64,000 bases of DNA from Arenicola marina (GCA_964019135.1 OZ025249.1:36593759-36657758), one strand, 5' to 3'; shown: positions 50,704-62,370, numbered from the stretch's first letter. Made by a program: numbers and translations. Notes: generated by a model from the letters alone, not told the origin.

Positions 50704-51170
50704 GAACAGGTTCCCAGTTCAGTCCTCAATTCAGCGAGGTACAGTTCAAAAATTAGATATTCTTATACAGGATACGGTTAAAAATTTGACAACATTCTAT
50801 TGGCCCACTAAAAAGCGCTTCTAATGGCCCTTAACCCAACTCGGGACTTTATGTATGAAGTTGGGCGTCACTGTATGTTTACTTACTAATAATAATGGTA
50901 CAATGATGTAGTAACACATATTCTTGACGAATATTGCGGAATGAATGTAATGGCTTTTAATTTCTAATGTGTAATGACCGGTTTATAAAGAGTGTGTGAT
51001 GAGTCTTACAGTAAAGATATTCTGATGTATATAGCGAAATATTGACGGCTTTCATTTGTTGCAGGTGTTTTGTAGAATTGTAATCTGTATGCGCTTCACC
51101 CACCCTGGCAATACAATAAACTCGAGGAACGGGAGGAGTTGTTCTGCCTTACTCAAGATCCTGTTACATA
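50704..51170. other. Non-coding end of block 1
   Basis: Shared with block 2 (63281-63640), including ATAATAATGGTACAATGATG. No gene is visible. The junction back into the macrosatellite is at GATCCTGTTACATATGTTCC. Confidence 0.5.
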
Positions 51171-53425
51171 TGTTCCTCGTCCTTGGGTGTAGTTTCCACG
51201 TGTTGAGTGTTTTCTCCTCCTCTGGTGGAGATCCCAAGTACTGAGTATGTGAGTGCGATGAGTTTCGTAATCAAGTAGTGCAAGTCTCGCATTGAGTGTG
51301 GACGTTTCCTTCCCTGGTGTGTATATCTCATTTGCTAACCTCCTTTCTTCTACGCTCCTCGTCCCCAATCCCTTTGCCCCATAGCTTTTTGACTCATTCT
51401 TTTGTAAACCCGGATTGCTCCCAGCAGTGTCAAGACCCAGTCGTAAGAGGCGACATGGTAACCCCCTCCTCCCACCTCCACCCCGCGCGCTGGCTGACGT
51501 ATGTTTCATATGACCCAGTTGGAGAGGGGCGTCTGATGCGTGACAACAGTGGAATGTCTCCACCGAGGGTGTGGTCCGTAAGGCGCTTTTAAACCCCAGA
51601 CCTACTGACGTCCACCGACTCCCATTGATAACGCCAGCGCCAAGACCTCTGCTGGCGATAAAGCCGGCGCCTTCACATAGAATAAAGAAGCACTTGGGGT
51701 GAGAGGTGAGCGATGCAATACACAGAGACAGACAGCAACTGGCGCCATGATCACGATGCAGCACGTGTACACTGCACGACACTACGGTGGCTGCAGTCTG
51801 CCTCTGATCTTGAACACCAGCCACCTTTCAACAATAGACTTAATGAATAATTCGTTTCGAAACTATGAAGAGGACGATGCACTAAGTGTGAGACTAATTA
51901 GTCAAATATAATCGTAGCTTACAAATGATATGTCATCATAGTCAGCCCGTAATAGATTTATTAATTGGCATCGCCAGGCCTGCGACGTTATATTGGTACA
52001 TATATTACATTAGAGACGGCATCCACATATATTCAGCATACTTATATGTGTCTGATAATGATAAAGCATGGTTTGACCGTATACAGCATACTTTGTCTTG
52101 CGTTATTGCGCCATCAGTCTCAGAAAGAAGAACGGTCAGACTGATTTATAGTCGTGCGCCTAAGACTAAATTGATTCGGGACGCATATGTTTTTTTAAAA
52201 CATATATTCAACTGATTTGCTAAATTGGGCGCAATGAGGGACTACTGGCAATGATGATGGTTTGTTTCGATATATGGAGGTGTTTAAATTAAATTACTGG
52301 CAAGGCGCTAGATGGGAACAATCGAAATGTTCGATCGCATATGAATCATAAGCTGTCCCGTTCGGCGCCGGCTGAAGCCATCAATCGACAATGAGATTGA
52401 ATATTACGCTCACCAAACACCATGTCTGAATGTCGTAATTTTGAAAAGCCGTCTGCCTCAGAGAAACGACCCATTATGCGTTATAATGTTAATGGGATCC
52501 GTAAACGTCTCCCGTTTTCTTCTGTGAAGCGATGGCTGCAGACAGTTATAATGATTTTACCGGGTGTGTAGCAAGTATCTGGCCAGATCCGAACCAAAAG
52601 TCCTGTTGCGAAACGCCTATATATACAGCTGATATTTAATAGGGATCTGGTCTAGAGGGTGCAGGGGTGGGGGGGGGGGGGGGGTGTGCGCAGTGCAAAT
52701 TTTTTAAATCCGCGGGGGTCATCGTCGAATAACACTGATGATGTCTGATTTTAGAGCGACAACTGCAAAACGTGTGCCTGTGTTAAATTTTGAAACGATG
52801 TGCGTCGGAATTTGTCAAGCGTCAATTTTTCAAAACGGCTGAATAGAAAATGCGAACGGCCACTGTGATCAGTTAAATGAAGGCACTATCCAATAGTTCA
52901 ATCATACTCGTAACTCCACATCACAAGCAGCGAGGCACAAACTCCCCAACCCTCCCGGTGATAGCGTTATGTCTGAATGGTCAAGGTCGTGTGAAGGTGA
53001 AGATCAGACGCAGGTCGACTTGTTTGTTTGGGAGTGCGGGTCTCGATTAGGCATCTTCTGTCAAGTGATGGCTGCCGACAGTTATAACGAGTTTGCCGGG
53101 TGTGCATCAACCATCTGGCAAGAACCAACCCGAAAACCCTGTTGCGAAACGCCTATATATATCGCTGATGTCTAATACTAGCCTGGTCAAGTGGGCACGG
53201 AATGGGATGGTGGGGGCGGGGGGTGTTTTTTTTTCAATTCGCAGTGCCCAAAGTCGAATAAAACTGTCGCTGACTGATTTTCGTGCAACAACCAAAAGAC
53301 AGTGTCTGTATCGAATTTTGAAACTTTGTGTGTCGGAATTTGGCGAGCGTCGATTTTTCAAAAACTACTGATGCGAAAATTCGAACGGCCGCTAAGTTCG
53401 CAGTTTGCAGTAAAGTCATTATCCA
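51171..53425 (+). repeat. Third macrosatellite copy, last part, with local duplication
   Basis: Resumes the unit at TTCCTCGTCCTTGGGTG, passes AATAAAGAAGCACTTGGGGT (51681) and the AT-rich 3' part. The final segment then appears twice: TGGCTGCAGACAGTTATAAT...GCGAACGGCCACTG (52530-52870) and TGGCTGCCGACAGTTATAAC...CGAACGGCCGCTAAG (53067-53396). About 170 bp of unrelated sequence separates them. Confidence 0.82.
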
Positions 53426-56400
53426 CTTTTGCACTATTCCCTCTCTTTCTCTCTCCCTCTCTCTATCCTGAGGTCCCCCAAGCCCCCCCCCCCCACCCCC
53501 CTTCTCTCTCCCTCTCACACCCCGACCTCTTCCTCGATCTCACTCTATCTCACCACCTTCTCTCTTGCTTCATGCCACAGGCCCTCGTCAGGCATAGCCC
53601 CCTACGGAATCCTTGTTGACCCAAGATGCCCCTTTGACAGAGCCCAGCCAAGTCAATCCCAGCCCAGCCCAGTCCAGCCCAGTCCACTCCAGTCCAGTCC
53701 AGCCCAGCCCATGCAGCCCAGTCTAGACTGGGAATGATCTCGATACCCCGAGAAAAAGTGCAACCGCCTTGATTTGCAAACGTTTTGACGCTGGAGATGG
53801 CGGGACTTTCATGGTGATTTGCCAGACCGTCGCGACCGAAGAATTCTTGTAGACACCCCCTCTATTCCCTAGTAATTGCACTGTTATGGTAGACTTGCTG
53901 GTGTTTGTTCCTTCTCTGAGTGGCCTTTGATGTGAAGACTTCAGATTCACCAAAGATGACTTGGGCCTTTGAATGTCCTCCTTCGTTCCGCCGTTTTAGC
54001 TTGTCACATCCTTATGCATCAAAGGGTTCTTATCGCTTTTCCGGGACCCGTCCTGTAGCTAGCTGCAACTTTTTCAGCCCCGCCCCGCCCTGGCTCGCCT
54101 CAACCATACCCTTCTGGCCTAGGGCGACACGGCGCCTTGTGGTTACGTCGGTGCTTTGCCCGTTGGACCCGTACGCCGGATGATTCGGTCATTGCTTCAT
54201 GTGATGCTGCCAGGCACGTAGACAAGCAATCTGATGGGAACTGAAAAACGACGCTTTTTTGGTTTGGGTTGTCTGTATAACCTGTTTAATGTTATACTTC
54301 GTGGCTGCCCAACCGCTCCACATATTGAAGTGGCGCTTCTCTTCTAGTTGCAAAAACTTATTGTACGTCCTTGTTAAAATGAAAACTACACTGATTTAAG
54401 CTACGTTTAGTAGCATGCCACGAACAAGCCACTTCGCCGAGTGCAACACTACACTGTAGTGCCAAGACAAAGGCGTAAAGTGCAATAGCGGTAAAAGCGA
54501 AAAACTAACAAATAAAGTAAGTTTATTGTGTTCTGGTTTCAGGCACCATTTTCGTCATCGTCAGTCGCAACTAGTATTCATGAAGACGGTATTCACGGTG
54601 ATTACGGATGGAATTGCTGATATTGAATGAATTGAATGATATAATTACCTCTTACCGGCGTAAGTTTAAGTGTTATAAGTTGGAAATTCTAAACTTCTGA
54701 AGTTTTCAGCATCGGTTTAAAAAACAGTTGACGGATCAAATTCTACAGGGCAGCAACACAGTTGTCGCCCCACAAAAATATGTATTGGTAATTTTCCATT
54801 TGTCGCCATACTCAATATAATACATCCAAGTGATATATATCCAATATATGACCACGTGATAATAACAGTAACATCTTGGGGTTGTATATAAAATTATAAC
54901 ATCATATATATCAACACCAAACTAATATAATCAACCGAAATGATAAAATCCCTCATTATCCTCCAAACTTGTCGTCCACATGCCATTATCGAAATTTTGA
55001 ACGATAGAAAATGGGGTGATATTTCAAAGGGCAGACAAGCTGGCGCCATCCTGGCATTTAATCACACTTTTCCTCATAGTCTCATCGCAATACAAAGATG
55101 TTATATCCAACATGTTGACACAATTTCTGGTCGCGAGGACCGCCAGGGGTATTTATTTATCATTACCACTTCCGCGGTTCGTGTCCTTGGAGTAAAGGCC
55201 ACGCCGTAGCTTCTGGTTCCCTGTTATGAGTTCAATTTCTTTTACACAAAGAAAAGCGTTACCGGTGCAGCCATAAACTCCCAAGGCAGGAAGCAAACTT
55301 CAACAGCAGTACAATGGTAGAAGTACTGGATAGCGTCGGTTGCAGTCAAAGTGGCAATAGAAAAGGTCATCCTGGTCACGGCACCAAAAACCATCAATGC
55401 GATGCATAAGAGATTTTGTCTTGAATACGGTACGTATAATCTATCTTTGAGGTTTTTAGGCCCGGACCTTTTACATTATTACAATTCGTTTAGTCGCTTG
55501 GGGTCTTCATTTGAGGTAGAAACTCGCTTATTGCCTATTTTATATTAACGGGCTATGGACCATTGCCTTAGTTATAAAACGTAAGTGACCCCCTTCCATC
55601 AAGAACGCAGCATGGACCAATTGTGACTTTTTCTAATACCTCATCAAAGAAATATGTAACGCTGCGCGATAATATTTGTTCCTTTGTATAGTCCAAAGAA
55701 TAAAGTTGTCCCTGTTTGAGTGCGATCTCAGGCGAACGTGGGGGACGATTATAGCAGATTCTGCCATTTGCCATGTCGATATCGTCGATGTGTGTGCATT
55801 GCTCAGGACGATTCCCCCGGAGACCGCGCGGTACCAAAGCCAGCCAACCGACCCCGGTATTACGAGCTTCCTTACTCTACTTCAAGTTCAAAACGCCATA
55901 GCACTTATATCAGTGCTGCTTGCATGTATGTACATTGCAACTCATTGGCATATTTTATTTACACAAATGTAGCACACGGAAGACATGAAACAACCGATGA
56001 TATTGATGATTTCATCTTTCTGATCTCTAAAATGTAAGTTTTAAATTATTATTACCGTAACTAAGATTTCCGGGTAATTGTTTTCCATATTACGGAGACC
56101 AATAAAATATTTTTGACGCTGGTAAAGTGAAGTCTATTACGACTGTCTCGTCTTCTAATACATTCATTATACTCTTTCCTCATATCTCTTTTATACATCA
56201 TCATGTTCATGGGGAACCCTAATAAGGTTCCCCATGAAAGCAAACCGTCGTCCAGTGGGTTTGATAATGACCTTTATGGCGAGGCGAGACTGACAGGGGG
56301 AACCAGTGTGATTCCACGGACGATGAAAGCTTTGCGGATACTAAACAGAGCTAATCGGACAGTTTTGCCTCCATGGTGCCGGCTACCAAACCAATGTGGC

Positions 56401-57127
56401 CCTTCTCTTGCATCATCCGCGAGGCTTGGTTTAATGATTGGCTATAAATCTTCTCGGCGATAGATTATCAAGCAGCCGTCTACTCGGGCTACGGTTAGCC
56501 CCGGACCCCGTAATGCGCTTGTCGTACTTTGTAACATACTTCTCGCCTGGAAGCACCGACACCACACGGTGTAAGCACCGAGCAAGTTAAAGCGCCATCT
56601 AAACGTCACTCATACGCCAAAGCACCGCCAAACCGTTGCTGGGCAACCTTCTGTCTGTAGTCTTTAACCGTGTCCGAAGTGAGAGTTGACTTTACGAACC
56701 GCGTCTGCGGCAAATATTGACCTATCGACCGGCGTCTGAAGCCAACGCTGTCCTTAAGACTGGCGTTTGAAGCCAACATTTTTAAATATCAACATTTTAA
56801 AACTGTGATGAAATCAGCAATCTGATATACTTTTTCCATATGGACATAAGACTGATTCACCCAGCGGAAAAAGTGTTTGGGTCCCTTGTGATCCTGTGGT
56901 CCCAGTCACCGCACTTCCCCCGCACCGCACCGTCTGCCTCAACATGAGCTCCTAGACGGCGACCCTAATACGAACCCTATGGTAGGCAGCCGGCGCATTG
57001 CGAAGGGAAATCACCGCCATACCTCATGCTATTAATATTACATTGTGCAAGTACCCCCCCCCCCCCTCCCCCGAAAGAAATTTGCTCTTTTCACAAAACG
57101 ACACTTGTGCAATCTAGGACTAAATAA

Positions 57128-57527
57128 TATGGTTTTGTTACCTAGGTGCTAGTATTATTTACAGGAACTACACTGTATCTATTCTAGTTCCTGTAGTAAA
57201 GTGATCATTTTCAAATTTTCTTGCAACCAACTTACCTTCAAAAGCGACCATTCAAAAGCCGAAGCCCGTCATCCTCTTTGCCAGAACTAACCGTTTCCAA
57301 ATATAAACATGTACGCATGTATCAGTTGTCACTCACCTAGCAATGTACATTTGACATGGTTACGATGTTAAAACATGTTTCAAATATCTCAATTACACCT
57401 CATTAAAACACATGTTTGAATACAAATTTTATAATAATAATAAATATATAAATAAAGTTTAAAAGCTGAAAGTAGAAGCATCTTGGAGAATGTTCCTCTG
57501 TCTATTGATCGCTGTAAAGTAAAGTAA
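57128..57527. mobile_element. 400-bp private insertion in the fourth copy
   Basis: Copies A and B run directly from the GTGCAATCTCGG region to GTGAGCTTGGGTCGGG. Here about 400 bp of AT-rich sequence lies between, flanked by ATAA-like bases on each side. It contains a small hairpin (AGGAACTA...TAGTTCCT) near 57171-57200. The class is unknown. Confidence 0.5.
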
Positions 57528-57917
57528 GATAAACGAGCTTGGGTCGGGGGGTCGGGCTTGTGATTGCATGTTTTATGAAGTAGGTGGGGAGGGATTCTTA
57601 TTCTCAAGTTCAAATGGCCATTTCAACCAATTGCTGCAAACATGGAGCAGTTGCTGCCGATTTCTTTTTTCAATATAAAAATAAAAAAATCGTATCTCCA
57701 AATCCCCCCCACGTCACCACCCCCCCCCCCCCCACCCACCCACCTCCTCCCCATCCACTTCCATTGGATACGCGCCTGGTGAGACGTCACGGGAGCGTAA
57801 CATTGAACCACTGGACCATCGGTAAGACAAAGCTAGTCTAGTCCAGGCAAAAGGAACCGAGAAGCAACTATCATCCTCTGGCCCTGAAGGGCGGTCATAA
57901 AGGTACCCGGGGGCACT

Positions 57918-57933
57918 AGTGTGACGTCACACC
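57918..57933. promoter_or_regulatory. CRE-like palindrome (fourth copy)
   Basis: AGTGTGACGTCACACC: the 14-bp core palindrome is intact and only the outermost base differs. Confidence 0.4.
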
Positions 57934-59187
57934 TGTCTGGCAACGACCCTTATTGTCTGATTATTGGTCGGTGGACGACGTCTCGGTGGATGCACAATGA
58001 ATGCTCCACAGCCGACCCCCGCCTTTATTGTCTCTATCAGCTGCCCTCCATGTCCCACGTGTCCATATTATCTAAGTCGTTGAACTCTAGGCTTTTATCC
58101 CCTCGCATTCGAACTGTCTGTTCATATCATCCATCTATTAAGCATCTGTCTTCAGTAGGTTCAGGTCTCTTGTGTTTATGTCATCCCCTTCTTCCCCTTT
58201 CATTTGCTTTTTTATTTATTTTCTCTGCGTGCCGTTGTATCTATCTATCTCTTACACGATGTTTCTCTTTATCGTTGTGGCTGTATCTGTTTTCACCTAT
58301 TTAAATAGCTATCTCCTCATCCAAACTGCGTGGGTAGTCTCAGGCACGTTATATTTCTCCTGTTTTCTTGAAGGTCCATTTTGCAATTTTGGTTCCCGGG
58401 ATGTATGTTTTAGGCGTTTATTCTACATTCCTCGTTCATGTATGTGCTTCCTTTACTTTCGTGTAATTGCCATTTGTATGTGTAACGGTAGCTCGAAACA
58501 GAGCACATTAAAGGAAAGCTACTCGGCTAAACAGTCGACTGCGCAGGTGCACCCGTTCGCGTCACTTTTGATTCAACTGCTCGCCTGGCACTGCACACGT
58601 AGTTATCCAACTCGGAAGTTGCTTGCTTAAATTGTCTTAAGGCCATTGGAAGCGCCTCTATGCTATGAGCCATGGGACCTCGGATTTTTTTAAAATGAGA
58701 AATGAGAAATGAAATGAAAATTCTGGCTAATCCCTGCCCGAATGGAATAATATGTCCTAGCATTGTTATGTATGACGTACATAGATGAATTCGTGCTGCA
58801 ATACATTGAAATGACACAACTAATAATAGAATAATGGCCTATTATGCCATTATTACCTTCTGGGCAGTGCATGTTTACAGCCGCCGGCTTTTGGGCCTTC
58901 AAAATCATGCAATTGACTTATCTGTTAACCTTGTAAATGCAACGAGTGACGAAATTGTTCTCCACATTGAACTTACTCTTCCACATGCAAAACCGTTCAC
59001 CGTTTTCAGGTACAAAATTGCGGGGGAGTGGGGAGGCGGCAGCCTGTGTATCAAATGAAATTGTTTTGCTCATGCGAGTAACGAGGGGGGTCACAAATTA
59101 TCAATCACCAATGTTTCTTGCCGCACAACAGAGTTTACAGTGTGTCGTAACATGATAAAGTGGGTATGGGTATATAATTCCCCCAAT

Positions 59188-59590
59188 CGCTATGTCGTAT
59201 TTTTGGCAGGCACTAACACCGACGAGAATGGGCGCACAAGAGGACGCAAAGGCGGAATTTCAAGAACCCGACGTGGATATCGCGAGTACGCGAGGATTAA
59301 AACGCGATATTTATATCGCCGTGGCCTTCTCGCGTTGTTCCGTTCTAGCGTTCTCGCGCTTTAATATACTCGCGTTCTGGCAATCTCGCTTTCGCGTTCG
59401 GCCATTGCCGCGATTGCCATCTCGCATACCCGCGATCTCGTATTCCCGCCCTTGCGTTCTCCTCGCGTAGTACTTTCGCCCTCGCATTGTCGCCATCTCG
59501 CAATTTCGGCCCTGCTATTTCCGCCCGGTCGTTTTCGTACTCTCTCCCTTTGTCGCCTCTTTTGGTGCCCCGGGAGAATGCGACATAGCG
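59188..59590. mobile_element. Inverted-repeat element with TCGCG/CTCGC-rich core, copy 2
   Basis: Same termini as the element at 44687-45129 (CGCTATGTCGTATT ... AATGCGACATAGCG) and about 40 bp shorter inside. It was probably inherited with the block duplication rather than inserted independently. Confidence 0.68.
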
Positions 59591-60225
59591 AGCGCCCTAA
59601 CTCTGCGGCAATATGCAAAGAGACAACGTGCAAGAATCCCCATCCTTTTCGCAAAATTTAAAAATGACCCAATGAAGCAATTTCCGGTTCACCATTTTTC
59701 CACTTGGCCGGATAATCCGCTTGTATATTTTAAGTTTATTTCGGAATGGCCCAGCAATTGGCCGGAGTTGGTATTGGTCCTTTTGGTTGTTCGTTCACCA
59801 ACCGCATCCCTCCCCGTATTTACATACAATATAACAACGGTTTTAGGACGCTCACCCTTTGGAAAAGGCGTCGTGGAGGAGGAGGGGGGCATCGGTTAAA
59901 CCAATGTTTGTGGGGTTGGGGAGGGGGATTCACCGCTTAAACCATGGACTTGGGCACATAGGTGGCTCAGGCCCTCCGTGGTATCCCCCATGGGTCATAT
60001 TTTCTCATGTATACTGTTCGATATTGATATATTTCTACCAACCCACGGCCTTTGTTTACAATTTTATATGAACACTTTCTATTACCACACAACATATTGG
60101 GTGGCCAATAAAAAATTCTTCGTCATACTCTTACACGGACGCTGGCTGAGGGGGGAGGTAGGGGAGAGTGGGGGGGGGTAGGAATGAGGGGGGGGGGGGA
60201 CACACATGGAAGCGGCAGCACTCGC

Positions 60226-61289
60226 CGTCTTGGTGTTGCTGTACCGCAAGCTGCCGCTCCTCTGCAGCGTCCCCATCTTGACCTTGTTCTGGTCGATGCG
60301 CACGTCTTCGCCCTCCAGGCCGGAGCGCAGGCTCAACTCGTTCAGCTCCGGGATGGGCTAGACTATGAGCCGGACGTCGACGCCGGACGCCCGGGATCAG
60401 CTCGATGATCTTCTCCCGGGAGGCCGTCTCCACGTTGATGCCGTTCACCTCGATGAGGCGGTCCCCGGGGAGCAGCCCCGTGTAGGCGTTCTTGGGCCCC
60501 AGCTCGGCCAAATTGACGGTGCGCTTGCGCTCGCTATTATCATCCACGCCGCGCTCGAGGACGGTACCGCGGCGCAGGGAGAAGCCGAAGTCCCCCGCCA
60601 GCTGGCGTTTCAGCGTGATCTCGCGGGGGACCAGGCGACGCGGCGGGGCGAGGTGCGGCAGCTGGAGGTTGACGTTGTCGTAGGTTTCATCCGAAGGGGA
60701 TAGGCTTCAGGGGTTACACCCCCATGGCGGTATCCGTATCCGACGCCGTATCTTCTTCCTCCTCCACGTGCACCATGGCACTATCGACCTCTGGCCCTTA
60801 AGGGCGGCCATAAAGGCACCCAGGGGCACTAATGTGACGTCACACTTATCTGGTAACGACCATCATTGTCTGATTATTTCATTGGGTCATCCAGGGACGC
60901 ACCTCCGTGCACGTCTCCTGTTGTCATCATTTCATGAGGGGAGAGGGGTTGGGCAGCAGCGGCGTAGCCGTGGGACAGGGGCCGCTTTTGGGGTATCTGG
61001 AGTGGCTCGTGGGAGGGTTCATCCCGCTTGGTGCTGGTACATCGCTGGTGCTGGGGGGGGGGGGCACCACCGGAGCGTCGATGGCGGGCAGCTCCTCGCC
61101 GACCTCGCACTCAAAGCTGGAGACAATGCTCTTGACGCTGCTGGCTCGCCTCTCCGGCTCGCCGCCGCCGCCCCCCCCCCCCGCCTCCCCTCCGCTCTGG
61201 GGCGCGTGTTCCCCTCCAGCGTCTGCGTGTCGTCAAGGTTACCGCGCACCCCCTGGTTCGGGATCGTGCTGCCGTAATTCTTGGAAGAA
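60226..61289 (-). pseudogene. MYO18A: Myosin-XVIIIa-like PDZ exon 3, copy 2, broken
   Basis: Read on the minus strand from the acceptor (CCTACAG before 61289), this copy keeps the PDZ core. PREITLKRQLAGDFGFSLRR carries the carboxylate-binding-loop type GFSLRR. It is followed by TVNLAELGPKNAYTGLLPGD and RLIEVNGINVETASREKIIE, the LxxGDRLxEVNG-type strand and helix typical of myosin-XVIIIa PDZ domains. Lesions seen: a 109-bp insertion at 60781-60889, a TAA after AMGV, a +1 shift near PIPFG, a +1 shift after KIIELI, and the TAG before PIPELNEL shared with copy 1. The donor is GCGAGT instead of GTGAGT. No motor exon follows. It is clearly non-coding as it stands, unless several sequencing errors coincide. 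Confidence 0.72.
60781..60889 (+). other. Macrosatellite fragment inserted into the PDZ exon
   Basis: Copy 1 reads CCATGGCATCCAGGGACGC. Copy 2 has 109 extra bases after CCATGGCA. The first 99 or so match the unit at 43763-43861 (CTATCAACCTCTGGCCC ... TGTCTGATTATTT) and contain the CRE-like palindrome core TGTGACGTCACA. CA is shared at the junctions (microhomology or a 2-bp duplication). Confidence 0.85.
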
Positions 61290-61414
61290 CTGTAGGCTAC
61301 ATTTGGGTGAACAACCCATGCTCACTTCAATTAGGTGGTCACATCGACGAGATATGTCAAAGAATGGTTGGTGCTGCCCATCTGCCTGCTGTCTGCTGTC
61401 CACAGCGGCTTTCT

Positions 61415-62075
61415 ATTTTTTTTAAATTTTAACTGTTGATATTCATAAATTACAACAGTTAAAATTTTATTACAAGCTGGTAAACAATAAACTACCAAAC
61501 TATTTTTCGTCAATGTCCTTAAGCCCACACTCTGCCATACATAACTACAACACCAGAAATAAAAGTGCCTTCTGCTTTAATCCAATTAAGCATGAGTTTG
61601 CAAGGAAATGTCTTAGGAACAGTCTACCAAATCTTCTCAATTCTACTCCAGAAATAGTCAAAAGCAAGGTCACGACACACAGTTTGCTCGGTTTTAGTCG
61701 CTACGTAAAACAATACTATATTGACCACTATTGTGATGTATGTACCATCCTAAATTGTTACATTTGTGAAGTGACATAACATATCTGGATATGATTAAGA
61801 ACCAAACCTCTCCCCTCCCCTTTAAAAAAAAAAATAATAATCGCACCTTTCAATAATGTATATGACCGCTCTCCCCTATTTCTCCTAAACAACACCATTT
61901 GTACATATTTTACTGAGAAGAAAGAAGTATAAGAATAAGTATTAAGGTGGCACCCATGACAGCGACCGATTTGGTCTTAATGGGTGTCCCCCGATCATTT
62001 TCGAATCTTATGTTAAGTTTATTTTGTGATGTGTATGTATGTATGAATTTGATCAAATAAATGATTTCAATTCAA
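61415..62075 (+). mobile_element. 5'-truncated LINE inserted in the exon 1 remnant
   Basis: The insertion is flanked by TTTCT at 61410-61414 and 62076-62080, a 5-bp target duplication. The plus strand encodes FYYKLVNNKLPNYFSSM, then IHNYNTRNKSAFCFNPIKHE and LRNSLPNLLN, ending ICEVT (stop at about 61777). HNYNTR...K and LxNSLP are hallmarks of the extreme C-terminus of CR1/L2/Daphne-like LINE proteins. A 3' UTR of about 300 bp follows with AAATAAATGATTTCAATTCAA as tail. The 5' edge carries an inverted repeat (AAATTTTAACTGTTG ... CAACAGTTAAAATTT). Confidence 0.85.
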
Positions 62076-62080
62076 TTTCT

Positions 62081-62129
62081 TCGCGGCCTTCCTCGGTGGT
62101 AAACGTCTTGTCGCCTTGCCGTCTTCCAT
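62081..62129 (-). pseudogene. Myosin-like first coding exon, copy 2, split by LINE
   Basis: The minus strand reads MEDGKATRRLPPRKAAKK and is then cut by the LINE. The continuation (GCC GCT GTG GAC) lies at about 61398-61409, beyond the insertion. The GTAAGG donor of copy 1 is gone because a deletion joins this point to intron sequence. Compared with copy 1 three of four codon changes alter the residue, consistent with loss of constraint. Confidence 0.5.
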
Positions 62130-62370
62130 TGTTCCGGTGTACTAGAAACCTGGAAACGACAATCAACTTAAAAGTTCCAAATGGACATAATCCCAAATCT
62201 GACACATTTTACTGACATTGTAGCACATGGAGGCCATACAGCCGTTATCTTAAAGTCGTCCTATAATTGTTAGACAGGATAACCTAAATTTCCTCGGTAA
62301 TACTATTTTACCAGAAGGCAAGCAGAAGGAAAAAAGAAGGCGACCCTTCGGCAATGGCCGAGTGTTTGTG
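62130..62370. other. Upstream flank of gene copy 2, no gene seen
   Basis: Homologous to the block 1 flank up to about 62240. The remainder is private, and the minisatellites of block 1 are missing. Confidence 0.4.

Larger units (their letters stand above)
44341..51170. repeat. Inserted block 1: myosin exons, inverted-repeat element, minisatellites, pogo remnant
   Basis: In copy A the unit runs directly from CCCATTTGTAG to GTTCCACCTCCTTGGGTC. Here 6.8 kb sits between CCCATTTGTATG and GTTCCTCGTCCTTGGGTG. The same kind of block lies at the same place in the fourth copy (58481-63640). The two blocks are homologous along their length apart from private indels, so they were copied as part of a composite unit. 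Confidence 0.82.
53426..58480 (+). repeat. Fourth macrosatellite copy, first part
   Basis: Starts with the C/T tract (53438-53560) and TGCCACAGGCCCTCGTCAGG. It then carries a decayed CCCAG array (53640-53722), the tRNA-like segment (54127-54190) and CGAGGACCGCCAGGGGTATT (55135). The palindrome follows at 57918, and the copy runs to CCATTTGTATG at 58480. It shares the GAGCCCAGCC subtype with copy B. A private insertion sits at about 57128-57527. No protein domain is recognisable in its frames. Confidence 0.87.

Noticed and set aside
51153..51824. 223-codon minus-strand frame as a gene
   Set aside because: It lies in the macrosatellite; the corresponding regions of copies A and B are interrupted and carry no recognisable domain.
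23408..58630. Similar short frames with AWVVSGTLYF in copy A and in the third and fourth copies, as a conserved small protein
   Set aside because: The similarity follows from copying of the unit; ends shift frame between copies and copy B has lost the segment.
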